The notes beneath the pieces are model-generated. The model was not told the DNA's origin, ran no database searches, and saw nothing but the letters and a program-made list of their open reading frames with translations. From Nonomuraea rhodomycinica (lineage in GTDB: Bacteria > Actinomycetota > Actinomycetes > Streptosporangiales > Streptosporangiaceae): a DNA stretch of 64,000 nucleotides. Below, piece by piece: positions 49,474 to 57,245 of the stretch (positions within the stretch are counted from its first letter, which is position 1; each line of letters starts with the position of its first letter). The position numbers and the translations under genes are program-made. Location: positions 1 through 64,000 of the forward strand of contig NZ_JABWGO010000001.1 in assembly GCF_013363995.1 (NCBI RefSeq), in the 5' to 3' direction.

Positions 49474-50037
49474 ATGAGCCACCTGCCCACGCTGTCCGCC
49501 ACGCAGATCCCCTCGCCACGACTCCTGCTGCGCACGGCCGTGCACGACAGCGACCGCGAAGGACTCATCGAGCTCGCCACCGATCCCGAGGTCCGGGCAC
49601 ACCTCGGCGGTCCCCGGCCGCGCGGCGAGGTCGAACAGCACGTGGACGCGGTCCTGGCCGCCGGGGCCACCTCCAGGCCTGGCAGCTACATCATCGCCGA
49701 CACCACGACGAACCAGGTGATCGGGACGTTGACGCTCGCCCGCCGCTCGCGCGACAACCCCGGGCATGTCACCGAAGACGGCGAAGAACTGGAGCTCGGC
49801 TATGTGCTGCGGCGCGCCGCATGGGGCTCGGGGCTGGCGTTCGAGGCCGCGACGGCGGCGTTGCGTGCCGCGGCCGGCGAACTCCCCGACCAGCCGGTGG
49901 TGCTCGTGACCCAGAGCGCGAACACGCGCTCCCTGAGACTCGCCGCCCGCCTCGGCTTCCGCCCCGTCAGCACGTTCGAGGAGTTCGGCGCCGAGCAGAC
50001 CCTCTGCACCGCCCCCCTGTCCCTGTTCCGGCTCTGA
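49474..50037 (+). CDS. GNAT acetyltransferase
   Basis: 187 residues. LPSPRLLLRTAVHDSDREGLIELATDPEV-like start (IPSPRLLLRTAVHD), VIGTLTLARRSRD, ELELGYVLRRAAWGSGLAFEAATAAL (acetyl-CoA loop; R-x-x-W-G-x-G) and SANTRSLRLAARLGFRP. This is the RimJ/RimL-like subgroup. It starts 12 bases after the ankyrin gene and ends two bases before the next gene, so all three may be one transcript. Confidence 0.85.
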   Translation: MSHLPTLSATQIPSPRLLLRTAVHDSDREGLIELATDPEVRAHLGGPRPRGEVEQHVDAVLAAGATSRPGSYIIADTTTNQVIGTLTLARRSRDNPGHVTEDGEELELGYVLRRAAWGSGLAFEAATAALRAAAGELPDQPVVLVTQSANTRSLRLAARLGFRPVSTFEEFGAEQTLCTAPLSLFRL

Positions 50038-50039
50038 TC

Positions 50040-50705
50040 ATGGCGGGCAAGCGCGCCGCCCGGGCCGCACGAGCCGCACGGTCGATCGACGTGACGGACC
50101 TTCCCGAGGACCTCGTCGCGCTCATCGACGCCCTGGAGCCCGGCGAGGAACTGCTCATCACGCGCGACGGCGAGTCGATCGCGGCCCTGTCCAGCACCGT
50201 TCGCGTGCTGCACGGCACCGTCGTCGATCCCGTCACCGCGGAGCAGGCCGACGAACCACCCGCGATCGACTACGACGACGTGACGGTCGTCGCCACCGCG
50301 ATGAAGCTGTCGGCCTCGGCTCGCGTGTCGCTGTCTGCCCAGCTCGGCTCCGACTACGTCGTGCTCGACATGCACGCGGCTCCCACGACGGCCGACGTGC
50401 TGCTGACGCCGCCGGTCAGCCCCCAGCTGATCGCCTCCCTGCGGTCGATGTTCCCCCAGGCCCGCGTCATCGTCACCGAGATCGAGGACGACGAGCTCGG
50501 AGTCGACTACTACGGCCCGGTCCGGCGCCTGCTCGACGCCGGCGCGCAGGCGTATCTGCCGCCGGCCACCATCCCGCGTCTGGCCAGGCAGCTCGACCAC
50601 GCCCTCACCCAGCTGCGCCCGAGCCTCGGCGAGGCCACCACACCGCTGGAGATCGAACCCGCCACGCGCCCACCCGCCGACACCCCGGATGAGGAAGGCC
50701 GCTGA
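50040..50705 (+). CDS. Unrecognised protein with antitoxin-like N-terminus and receiver-like C-terminus
   Basis: 221 residues. After a basic start (MAGKRAARAARAARS) comes VTDLPEDLVALIDALEPGEELLITRDGESIAALSS, which looks like a Phd/AbrB-type antitoxin fold (a short helix, then L-I-T-R-D-G-x-x-V-A). The C-terminal half (about 90-190) has alternating strands and helices: YVVLDMHAAPTTADVLLT, LIASLRSMFPQARVIVTEIEDDELG, LLDAGAQAYLPPATIPRLA, as in response-regulator receivers. I do not know this pairing. It is three bases after the GNAT gene. Confidence 0.5.
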   Translation: MAGKRAARAARAARSIDVTDLPEDLVALIDALEPGEELLITRDGESIAALSSTVRVLHGTVVDPVTAEQADEPPAIDYDDVTVVATAMKLSASARVSLSAQLGSDYVVLDMHAAPTTADVLLTPPVSPQLIASLRSMFPQARVIVTEIEDDELGVDYYGPVRRLLDAGAQAYLPPATIPRLARQLDHALTQLRPSLGEATTPLEIEPATRPPADTPDEEGR

Positions 50706-50789
50706 TCGAGGTCATGGCCGTCGTCGTCCCCACCCCGGCCGCCACCGCACCACGGCCTTGCCCGCCCTGAATCCGGGCACCTGGGCAGC

Positions 50790-51548
50790 TCAGGCGAGCC
50801 GGGCGGCGTCAGGGGCCGGCGGCGACTCGGCCGCCGGCGGGAGGGCCGCGGCGATGCAGTCGAGGACGCGCCGGAGCCCGCACCGGAACTGCTCGTCGCG
50901 GCTCAGGTGCGGCTGACGCGCCTCCATCACGATCTTGGTGAAGATCGGGTACTCGCCGCTCTTCACCAGCCGGTCGATGTACGGGTAGCTGCGCGCCATC
51001 CACTCCGCCTCGCTGAGCCCGCTGCGGCGAAATTCCCTCGCCGAGCTGATCTCCTCGCGGACGGTGCCCTCGATGTAGCCGTTGAGCATGGCCATGAGGC
51101 CGAGGTTCTCGTCGATGGAGACGAAGGCGTCGAGCACTCCCATCAGCCGTTCGACGAGAAGCAGCTGGTTGGGGCCGAAGCTCGGCAGTGACCGCTGCAC
51201 GGTGGCGATCCACGGGTGCCTCAGCCACATGGCCCGCAGCCCCTCGGCGTAGCGGGTCAGGTCGGCGCGCCAGTCGCCCGAGGGCATGCCCGTGACGTCG
51301 ATCTCGCCCATCAGCCGGTCGGCCATGAGCTCGACCAGGTTGTCGCGGCTCGGGACGTACCGGTAGAGCGACATCGCGCCGGCGCCGATCTCGGCGGCGA
51401 TCCGCCGCATGGTGGCGGCCTCCAGCCCTTCGGCGTCGGCGATCCGGACCGCCGCCTCGGTGATCTGCGCGCGGCTGTAGGCCGGCTTGGGCCCGCGGGC
51501 CGGGCGCTCGGGCCGCATCCAGATGTTGACGTACTCGGCGTCGGTCAC
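50790..51548 (-). CDS. TetR-family regulator of the DrrAB-like exporter
   Basis: 252 residues from GTG 51548 (GGAGGTGGGAC precedes it). TetR HTH (SRAQITEAAVRIADAEGLEAATMRRIAAEIGAGAMSLYRYVPSRDNL) and a long C-terminal domain of the TetR_C class seen in regulators beside DrrAB-type ABC exporters. It is divergent from that exporter with two GTAC-N3-GTAC palindromes in the spacer. It presumably represses the exporter until the drug binds. Confidence 0.9.
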   Translation of the reverse strand: MTDAEYVNIWMRPERPARGPKPAYSRAQITEAAVRIADAEGLEAATMRRIAAEIGAGAMSLYRYVPSRDNLVELMADRLMGEIDVTGMPSGDWRADLTRYAEGLRAMWLRHPWIATVQRSLPSFGPNQLLLVERLMGVLDAFVSIDENLGLMAMLNGYIEGTVREEISSAREFRRSGLSEAEWMARSYPYIDRLVKSGEYPIFTKIVMEARQPHLSRDEQFRCGLRRVLDCIAAALPPAAESPPAPDAARLA

Positions 51549-51567
51549 CGTCCCACCTCCTTGTTGC

Positions 51568-51619
51568 GTACATAGTACCCAATGGTTTAGCGTGACCGCC
51601 GTAACCGCGTACAAAGTAC
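51568..51619. promoter_or_regulatory. Twin GTAC-N3-GTAC operators
   Basis: GTACATAGTAC (51568-51578) and GTACAAAGTAC (51609-51619) are embedded in two near-identical 20-base segments (GCGTACATAGTACCCAATGG; GCGTACAAAGTACCCAGTGG), 41 bases apart. They lie in the TetR/ABC divergent spacer and are its evident operators. Confidence 0.7.
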
Positions 51620-51633
51620 CCAGTGGAGGGGTC

Positions 51634-52578
51634 ATGCCAGAACCGATCGTGCTCGCCGAAGGACTGCGCAAGTCCTTCGGCGACACCCACGCCCTACGAG
51701 GCCTCGACCTCACCATCCCGAAAGGAACCATCTGCGGCGTACTCGGGCCCAACGGCGCCGGCAAGACGACCGCGGTACGCATCCTGGCCACCCTGTCCGA
51801 CCCCGACGCCGGACACGCCCGCATCGCCGGATACGACGTCGTCCGCGACGCCGGCCAGGTCCGCGCCAGGATCGGGCTCGCCGGCCAGTACGCCGCCGTG
51901 GACGACAAGCTCACCGGCCGAGCCAACCTGCGCATGTTCGCACGCCTGTCCCACCTGCCCCGGCGCCAGGCACACCGGCGAGCCGACGAACTCCTCGAAC
52001 GCTTCGGCCTCACGGACGCCGCCGACCGCCAAGTCGCCGGCTACTCCGGCGGCATGCGACGCCGCCTCGACCTGATCACCAGCCTCATCCTGCGCCCCCA
52101 GGTCCTCTTCCTCGACGAGCCGACCACCGGCCTCGACCCACGCAGCCGCGGCGAGATCTGGGACAACATCCGCGAACTGGTCACCGACGGCACCACCGTG
52201 CTGCTCACCACGCAATACCTCGACGAGGCCGACCACCTCGCCGACGACATCGCCGTCGTCGACCACGGACACGTCATCGCCACCGGCACACCCGACCAAC
52301 TCAAAGCCACCATCGGCGACCGCCTCGACGTCGTCCTCCAAGACCCCGACGCCCTCAACCAGGCGGCAACCGTGCTCAAAGCCCTCACCACCACCGAACC
52401 CACCACCACCGGCGCCGACCGGCTCAGCGTCGCCCTGCCGGGCGGCAGCCTCAAGCTCGCCGACGTCGTCCGCGAACTCGACCGCGCCGAAGTGGCCGCC
52501 GCCGACGTACGACTGCGCCGCCCCACCCTCGACGAGGTGTTCCTGCGCCTCACCGACCGCAAGCAGACCGTCCGATGA
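51634..52578 (+). CDS. ABC transporter ATPase, DrrA family
   Basis: 314 residues. Walker A is LGPNGAGKTTAVRILATL, signature YSGGMRRRLDLITSLI, Walker B VLFLDEPTTGLDPRSRGEIW, H-loop LLTTQYLDEADHLADDI. The C-terminal 80 residues (LDVVLQDPDALNQAAT; TLDEVFLRLTDR) are the DrrA extension (GREEV/VFL region). DrrA-type ATPases power export of anthracyclines and other drugs. The stop overlaps the permease start (ATGA, 52575-52578). Confidence 0.93.
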   Translation: MPEPIVLAEGLRKSFGDTHALRGLDLTIPKGTICGVLGPNGAGKTTAVRILATLSDPDAGHARIAGYDVVRDAGQVRARIGLAGQYAAVDDKLTGRANLRMFARLSHLPRRQAHRRADELLERFGLTDAADRQVAGYSGGMRRRLDLITSLILRPQVLFLDEPTTGLDPRSRGEIWDNIRELVTDGTTVLLTTQYLDEADHLADDIAVVDHGHVIATGTPDQLKATIGDRLDVVLQDPDALNQAATVLKALTTTEPTTTGADRLSVALPGGSLKLADVVRELDRAEVAAADVRLRRPTLDEVFLRLTDRKQTVR

Positions 52579-53393
52579 CCGCCCTCACCGCACCCCTGGA
52601 CCGCCTGCGCTGGACACTCACCGACGGCCTCACCCTGGTCGGCCGCGAACTGGCCCGGCTCCGGCAAGAGCCCGGGCAGATCGTCGCCGCGCTCCTCTTC
52701 CCGGCCGTCATGGTGGTGCTCTTCGGCTACGTCTTCGGCAGCGCCATCCGCGTACCCGGCGGCGGCGACTACCGCGAATACCTCATGCCCGGCCTGTTCG
52801 CCATGGTGACCTTCTCCGCATGGCTGGGCGTCATGACACGGACAGCCTCCGACGCCTCCCGCGGCGTGATGGACCGCTTCCGCTCCATGCCGATGGCGCG
52901 CCTGGCGGTGCCGTTCGGACAGACCGGCGCCGACCTGCTGACCGGCCTGCTCATGCTGACCGTCATGGTCACCGCCGGCCTGCTGGTGGGCTGGCAGCCG
53001 CACCGCGGCCTGATCCCCACCACGCAGGCGTTCCTGCTGATGATCCTGCTGCGGTACGCACTGAGCTGGGTGGGCGTCTACGTCGGCCTGGCCGTCAAGA
53101 ACGACCAGATCGCCGACGCGCTGGTGCCACTGGGCCTGCCGTTCACGATGCTGTCCAACGCGTTCGTCCCCACCGGCGGCATGCCGCCCTGGCTGCGCCT
53201 GCTCGCCGACTGGAACCCCGTCAGCGCACTTACCGCCGCCACCCGCGAACTGTTCGGCAACCCCGGAGCCCCGTCCGCAACTGCGGCCTGGCCACTCGCA
53301 CATCCGGTGACCACCGTCCTGCTCTGGTCGGCCACGCTGCTGGCGATCTTCGTCCCGCTGTCACTGCGCGCCTACACCCGACAAGGACGCTGA
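52575..53393 (+). CDS. ABC-2 type permease, DrrB family
   Basis: 272 residues. Six helices: QIVAALLFPAVMVVLFGYVFG; MPGLFAMVTFSAWLGVM; LLTGLLMLTVMVTAGLLVGW; AFLLMILLRYALSWVGVYVGL; LVPLGLPFTMLSNAFV; TTVLLWSATLLAIFVPLSL. The conserved ABC-2 loop (MDRFRSMPMARLAV) and NPVSALTAATRELF are present. With the ATPase before it, this forms a DrrAB drug exporter. The stop codon lies in a tandem 17-bp repeat. Confidence 0.92.
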   Translation: MTALTAPLDRLRWTLTDGLTLVGRELARLRQEPGQIVAALLFPAVMVVLFGYVFGSAIRVPGGGDYREYLMPGLFAMVTFSAWLGVMTRTASDASRGVMDRFRSMPMARLAVPFGQTGADLLTGLLMLTVMVTAGLLVGWQPHRGLIPTTQAFLLMILLRYALSWVGVYVGLAVKNDQIADALVPLGLPFTMLSNAFVPTGGMPPWLRLLADWNPVSALTAATRELFGNPGAPSATAAWPLAHPVTTVLLWSATLLAIFVPLSLRAYTRQGR

Positions 53394-53422
53394 ACGCTTC
53401 AGACAGCTGAACGCTTCAGACA
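53389..53422. repeat. Tandem 17-bp repeat at DrrB/ankyrin convergent ends
   Basis: GCTGAACGCTTCAGACA occurs at 53389-53405 and again at 53406-53422 without a mismatch. Each unit contains the palindrome CTGAA-CGC-TTCAG. The first copy holds the DrrB TGA (53391-53393); the second holds the stop of the convergent ankyrin remnant (53416-53418). Confidence 0.85.
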
Positions 53423-54169
53423 TCCGCAGACCCCACGCGCTCTCCCGGCGAGCCGCCTCCACCGCCTCCAGCCCGCGACGCGGCCGCCAGCACCGCGTTC
53501 GCCAGCATGCGCGCGGGCGAGTCCTGAACACGGCCCAGCCTGGCCTTCCACGGCCCGCCGTCCCCCCGGCCCAGGCCGAAGCCCAGCAGCACCTCCAGGT
53601 AGCCGATGTCGTCACCACCGACCCCCCGGTTGTGAAGCACCCGGCCGTCGTTGGCGTCCGCCCCCGCCGCCAGCAGCACCCGCGCCACCCCCACCGCGTC
53701 CACCTGCGCCACCCGCGACAAGGCCGGATACACCAGCGGCTCCCAGCCGAAAGGGCCGCCGCACGCCCGGGCCGCCGCCGGATCGACCGCGATCACGCGG
53801 GCGATCCCCGCGGCGTCGCCGACCGCCGCCCTCGTCCACACGGACGCGCCCGCGATCTCAGGACGGGCCGCCAGCAGCCGCGTCGCGGCCTCGGCGCTCA
53901 CGGGCCTTCCATAGACGAGGCAGGCCAGCCGCAGGAACTCGGTCTCCGGGTCGGCCGATGGACCCACCGCGCGCGGCCGGCGCACGGACGCGCCCACCAT
54001 CCTCAGGTACGCCAGCTCGTGAACCCGTACTTACGGGCCACTGCCAGTTGCGCTCCGGCCAGCGCAACTCCGGCAACTCTCCCGGACACCACCCGTACGC
54101 CCGCAACAGCTGTTTGGCCTCGTCCCTCAGGTGGTCGAGGCTCGGGTTCTCAGGCAGACGGCTGGCCAC
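53416..54169 (-). pseudogene. Ankyrin-repeat gene, frameshifted and shortened
   Basis: A GTG at 54169 (GGGAGG upstream) gives VASRLPENPSLDHLRDEAKQLLRA, a known start of a helical-plus-ankyrin family. A second frame then gives LAGAQLAVARKYGFTSW, and a third LRMVGASVRRPR, DPETEFLRLACLVYGRPVSAEAATRLLA, DAVGVARVLLAAGADANDG and YLEVLLGFGLGRGDGGPW. Two or three frame changes lie between 54000 and 54090. The C-terminus ends in a Gly-rich run after one more unit, while intact relatives continue with further repeats. It is probably a dead gene. Confidence 0.7.
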
Positions 54170-54328
54170 GAAGACCTCCCTTTCGGATACGCCCGACGTC
54201 CGCGTCTTCGGCCGAAAAGGAGGAATGGCACCATGACCAGCAGCTTGCAACTCGGGTGGGCTGAGCCCTTTCCGCGGACCGGCTGCGTCCCGAGACGCCA
54301 CCCGGAAGCGCACCCCAGTCCCTGCCCC

Positions 54329-55252
54329 CTAGGAGAACCAGTTGGCGCCGAGCTCCTGGATGGTCCTGCTGCCCCTGGGCACCAGCAGCGCCTCACTCAG
54401 CACCTGATTGACGCTCTTCGGCGAGTTGACCAGGGCGAACAGGAAGAACGAGCCGCCGTCGGCCGTCCGGAAACCGAACACCGAGCCATGACCGGCGAAC
54501 GCGACGTACAACCCCTTGTTCACCGCGGGGAACGCCTTGCGGCTGTAGCTGTTCCTGGCCAGCCGATAGCCGGAGGCGCCTTCCTTCTTCCTCTCGTTGT
54601 TCCAGAAGTTCAGGTACTCCTTGGCCACCGCGCCCGCCATGGTGTTGTCCATGTCGGTGACATAGCCGTCGGCGTCCAGGCGCGGCTCGGGCATCCGCTG
54701 ACCCCAGTGGATCGGCGTCGCGACGGCCAGCCTGAAGGACTGGCCGGGGGAGCGGAAGAAGGCCAGCACGTGCGGGCGGGCATGGCCCTTGGTGTCCCGG
54801 TAGGTCGCCTTCGCGATGAACCAGTCGCCGATCGAGGGTTGCCGCTCCGGCCGGGGCAGGTAGACCGCCGGGACGCCGGACAAGGTGATCGGCTTGTGCC
54901 CCGGCTTCCAGCCGAACGCCTCGTGGTTGCGTTCGAGCACGCCTTCGTACAGCGCCGCCTCCATGAACAGCGCATCGATCCGGTCGTTGCTCCGCCACCA
55001 CTTGCGCTGCTTGAGCGTCGCGTTGTACTTGTCCACCCACGCCCGCATGGCCTGCCTGGCCTCGGGCGCGCCGAGCGCCGGCCGGGTCGCGGAGCGCGAG
55101 ACCTCCGGCGAGGGGGACGGCGATGTGGCCCGCGAGGCCGCCGGAGCGGGCGTGCGCGCGGGCTGGCCCGCGGGCCGGGGGACCAGCCCCGGGACCACGC
55201 CGCAGCCGGACAGGCCCAACGCGACCACCGTGATCAGCAGCTTTCCGCGCAC
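54329..55252 (-). CDS. Lipoprotein of unknown function
   Basis: 307 residues from GTG 55252 (GGGGGA upstream). A lipobox LGLSGC at about residues 12-17 is preceded by KLLITVVALG; the mature protein is lipid-anchored outside the membrane. A Pro/Ser/Thr-rich linker follows (about 25-55), then a compact domain (ALGAPEARQAMRAWVDKYNATLKQRKW; DGYVTDMDNTMAGAVAKEYLNFWNNER; GSVFGFRTADGGSFFLFAL). I do not recognise the family, though similar proteins are common in Streptosporangiales. An upstream ATG at 55315 would destroy the lipobox position. Confidence 0.7.
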   Translation of the reverse strand: MRGKLLITVVALGLSGCGVVPGLVPRPAGQPARTPAPAASRATSPSPSPEVSRSATRPALGAPEARQAMRAWVDKYNATLKQRKWWRSNDRIDALFMEAALYEGVLERNHEAFGWKPGHKPITLSGVPAVYLPRPERQPSIGDWFIAKATYRDTKGHARPHVLAFFRSPGQSFRLAVATPIHWGQRMPEPRLDADGYVTDMDNTMAGAVAKEYLNFWNNERKKEGASGYRLARNSYSRKAFPAVNKGLYVAFAGHGSVFGFRTADGGSFFLFALVNSPKSVNQVLSEALLVPRGSRTIQELGANWFS

Positions 55253-55330
55253 CAGCAACGTCCCCCAAGTTCCAGCAAAGAAAGTACAAAGCGAACTTAT
55301 CGGACGCCCCGCCACGCGCGGACTCCCGCC

Positions 55331-56368
55331 TCAAGCCACCAGACCGAGCGCCGCCGCCGCCACCGCCCGCGCCCGCGACGGCGACATCAACACCTCCACC
55401 GAGTCCGCCACCTGATCCACACATCCCACCAACGGCAACCCCCTCACCACCGGATCCGACACCGCCTCCAGCAACGCCCGCGCGAACCGATCACCCCCGA
55501 TCACCTGGAACGGCCGGTCATGAAAGGCCCGCACCCGCACATCCAGCTCCTCCGCCAACCCCAACCGGTTCTGCGTCGCCGCCACCCTCCCGTACGCCGC
55601 CGACAACCCCACCTCCCGCTCCCGCCACGACCGCGCCGCCAGCGCCCGCCCCAGCGACTCCCCCAACTCCACCGACCCCGGCATACGCGCCAACGCACTG
55701 CCCAGCCACTTGGCGTACGGCGGATACCGGCGGCGCAGCAACAGCGCCAGCCGCATCACCTCGCGCGCCAGCCGCGCGCCGACCACCGCCGAGCCCAACT
55801 CGTCCCCCACCTCACCACACCGGCCGGGGAACGGCTCCTCCTGAGCGATGCGCCGCCACTGACAGGCCAGCACATAACGCCACAGGTCACGCGGATACCA
55901 CCGCAGCACCCCCCGCACCGCCTCCAGCCCGTCCGGCAGCCCGTCGTGGAACACCTCACCGCGTGTCACCTCGGCCAGCACCTGCCACGGCGACGACAAC
56001 CAGTCCAGCGGCGACATCCCGCCCCGCGGGTCGAACCCCAGCCGCTCCGTCAGCCACTGCCCCAGCTCGGCCACCACCACGCCGGGCCGTACGACACCGT
56101 GGTAGCCGAACACCGTCGGCAGGCCGCGAAAACGCTCCGGCAGGCCCGCCACCACGCGCGCCCGCACGTCCTCCACCTCGCCGGCCGCCGCGAACACCAG
56201 CACCCGCGGCCCCCAGTCGTGGTCGGCGGAGCGGGCCGTGTCGAACGCGAGCACCTCCGAACCCGGCCCGATCAGCGCGGCGCTGTGCGGCACCGAGCCG
56301 ACGAGCGGCGCGACGACCTCACCGTAGAAGGCCCGGGAAAGCTCGATACCTGGCACAAAATCGGACAT
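55331..56368 (-). CDS. DUF4037 nucleotidyltransferase-fold protein
   Basis: 345 residues from ATG 56368. The N-terminus MSDFVPGIELSRAFYGEVVAPLVG, then SAALIGPGSEVLAFDTARSADHDWGPRVLVF, is the standard DUF4037 opening, with Asp residues in a nucleotidyltransferase-like GS-x-D position. The middle has FDPRGGMSPLDWLSSPWQVL and WYPRDLWRYVLACQWRRIAQEEPF, and the end is helical. The reaction is unknown. The earlier ATG at 56407 lies beyond a plausible start. Confidence 0.85.
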   Translation of the reverse strand: MSDFVPGIELSRAFYGEVVAPLVGSVPHSAALIGPGSEVLAFDTARSADHDWGPRVLVFAAAGEVEDVRARVVAGLPERFRGLPTVFGYHGVVRPGVVVAELGQWLTERLGFDPRGGMSPLDWLSSPWQVLAEVTRGEVFHDGLPDGLEAVRGVLRWYPRDLWRYVLACQWRRIAQEEPFPGRCGEVGDELGSAVVGARLAREVMRLALLLRRRYPPYAKWLGSALARMPGSVELGESLGRALAARSWREREVGLSAAYGRVAATQNRLGLAEELDVRVRAFHDRPFQVIGGDRFARALLEAVSDPVVRGLPLVGCVDQVADSVEVLMSPSRARAVAAAALGLVA

Positions 56369-56478
56369 CACTCCGACACTGTGCCTCACGGCGGGCTGCG
56401 GGCTCACCCGGTTTTTCGCCCGCGCGTTCGATGATGGGTTTTTTGATGGTGGGTGGGGTGGTTATCACCCCGGCCCAC

Positions 56479-56499
56479 CGCCTTTACTTTGTAGATTTC
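56479..56499. repeat. Left copy of an exact 21-bp direct repeat
   Basis: The 21 bases at 56479-56499 (beginning CGCCTTTACTTTGTAGATTT) recur without mismatch at 59346-59366 in the same orientation. This copy overlaps the stop codon of the minus-strand GNAT gene (56498-56500). It is strikingly AT-rich for this DNA. Confidence 0.85.
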
Positions 56500-57241
56500 A
56501 TCGTACGTGAGTGGCCAGGACCCGCATGCGCCGGTAGCCGAGCCGCTCGTACACCCCGATCGCCGCCGGATTGTCGTCGTCCACCATGAGGGCCGCCCGC
56601 CCGTGGGCCGCCACGAGCCGTTCGCTCACCCATCGGCACACCCGCTCTGCCAGCCCACGGCCCCGCAGGGGCGCCGCCGTGGCCACCCCGGCCAGCAGCC
56701 CCACCGACGGGGCGCTCCACGCGTCGGCCGCCACCGCCGCCAGCCGGCCCCGCACCCGCGTGCCCGCCCAGCGACGCACGCCCGGTGCGCCCGGCACCGC
56801 GTACGAGGTGGGCGCGTGCTCGGCCAGCAGCGCCGACACCTCCCCCTCGGCGTCGCCGCCCAGCCACTCCACCGCATCGCCCGCCGGAGCCTGCCCGGCG
56901 GCGCCAGGACCGCCGGGCAGGCTCATCCACGAGAAGCCGCCCGCCACCTCCAGCCCGTCGATCTTCGCGGCCACCTCGGCCATCAACCCGGCCTCGCCGA
57001 ACGGCCGGTACGACGGCCCCATCTCGGCCAGCGCGTGCCGCACCAGCTCGACCGCGTCGGCCGGATCGCCCCACACACCGATGCGGTCGCGCCGCGACAC
57101 CTCCGGCGCGGCGCTCACCACGGCCTGCCCCAGCGCCCACGCCCGCGCGCCACCCGTCAGGTCCTGCGCCACCCACACCGGCAGGTCGTCGTCACCGCAC
57201 GCGGCCCGCACCTCGGCCACGGACCTCAGCTCACGCACCAC
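56498..57241 (-). CDS. GNAT acetyltransferase
   Basis: 247 residues from GTG 57241. The acetyl-CoA loop is VGLLAGVATAAPLRGRGLAERV (R-G-x-G-L), preceded by RRWAGTRVRGRLAAVAAD, and the C-terminus has NPAAIGVYERLGYRRMRVLATHVR, a classic GNAT end. The N-terminal half (about 1-125) is a helical region typical of two-domain GNATs. The start lies four bases after the purB stop, so it is translated with purB. The 21-bp repeat overlaps its stop. Confidence 0.83.
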   Translation of the reverse strand: MVRELRSVAEVRAACGDDDLPVWVAQDLTGGARAWALGQAVVSAAPEVSRRDRIGVWGDPADAVELVRHALAEMGPSYRPFGEAGLMAEVAAKIDGLEVAGGFSWMSLPGGPGAAGQAPAGDAVEWLGGDAEGEVSALLAEHAPTSYAVPGAPGVRRWAGTRVRGRLAAVAADAWSAPSVGLLAGVATAAPLRGRGLAERVCRWVSERLVAAHGRAALMVDDDNPAAIGVYERLGYRRMRVLATHVR

Positions 57242-57245
57242 CGCG

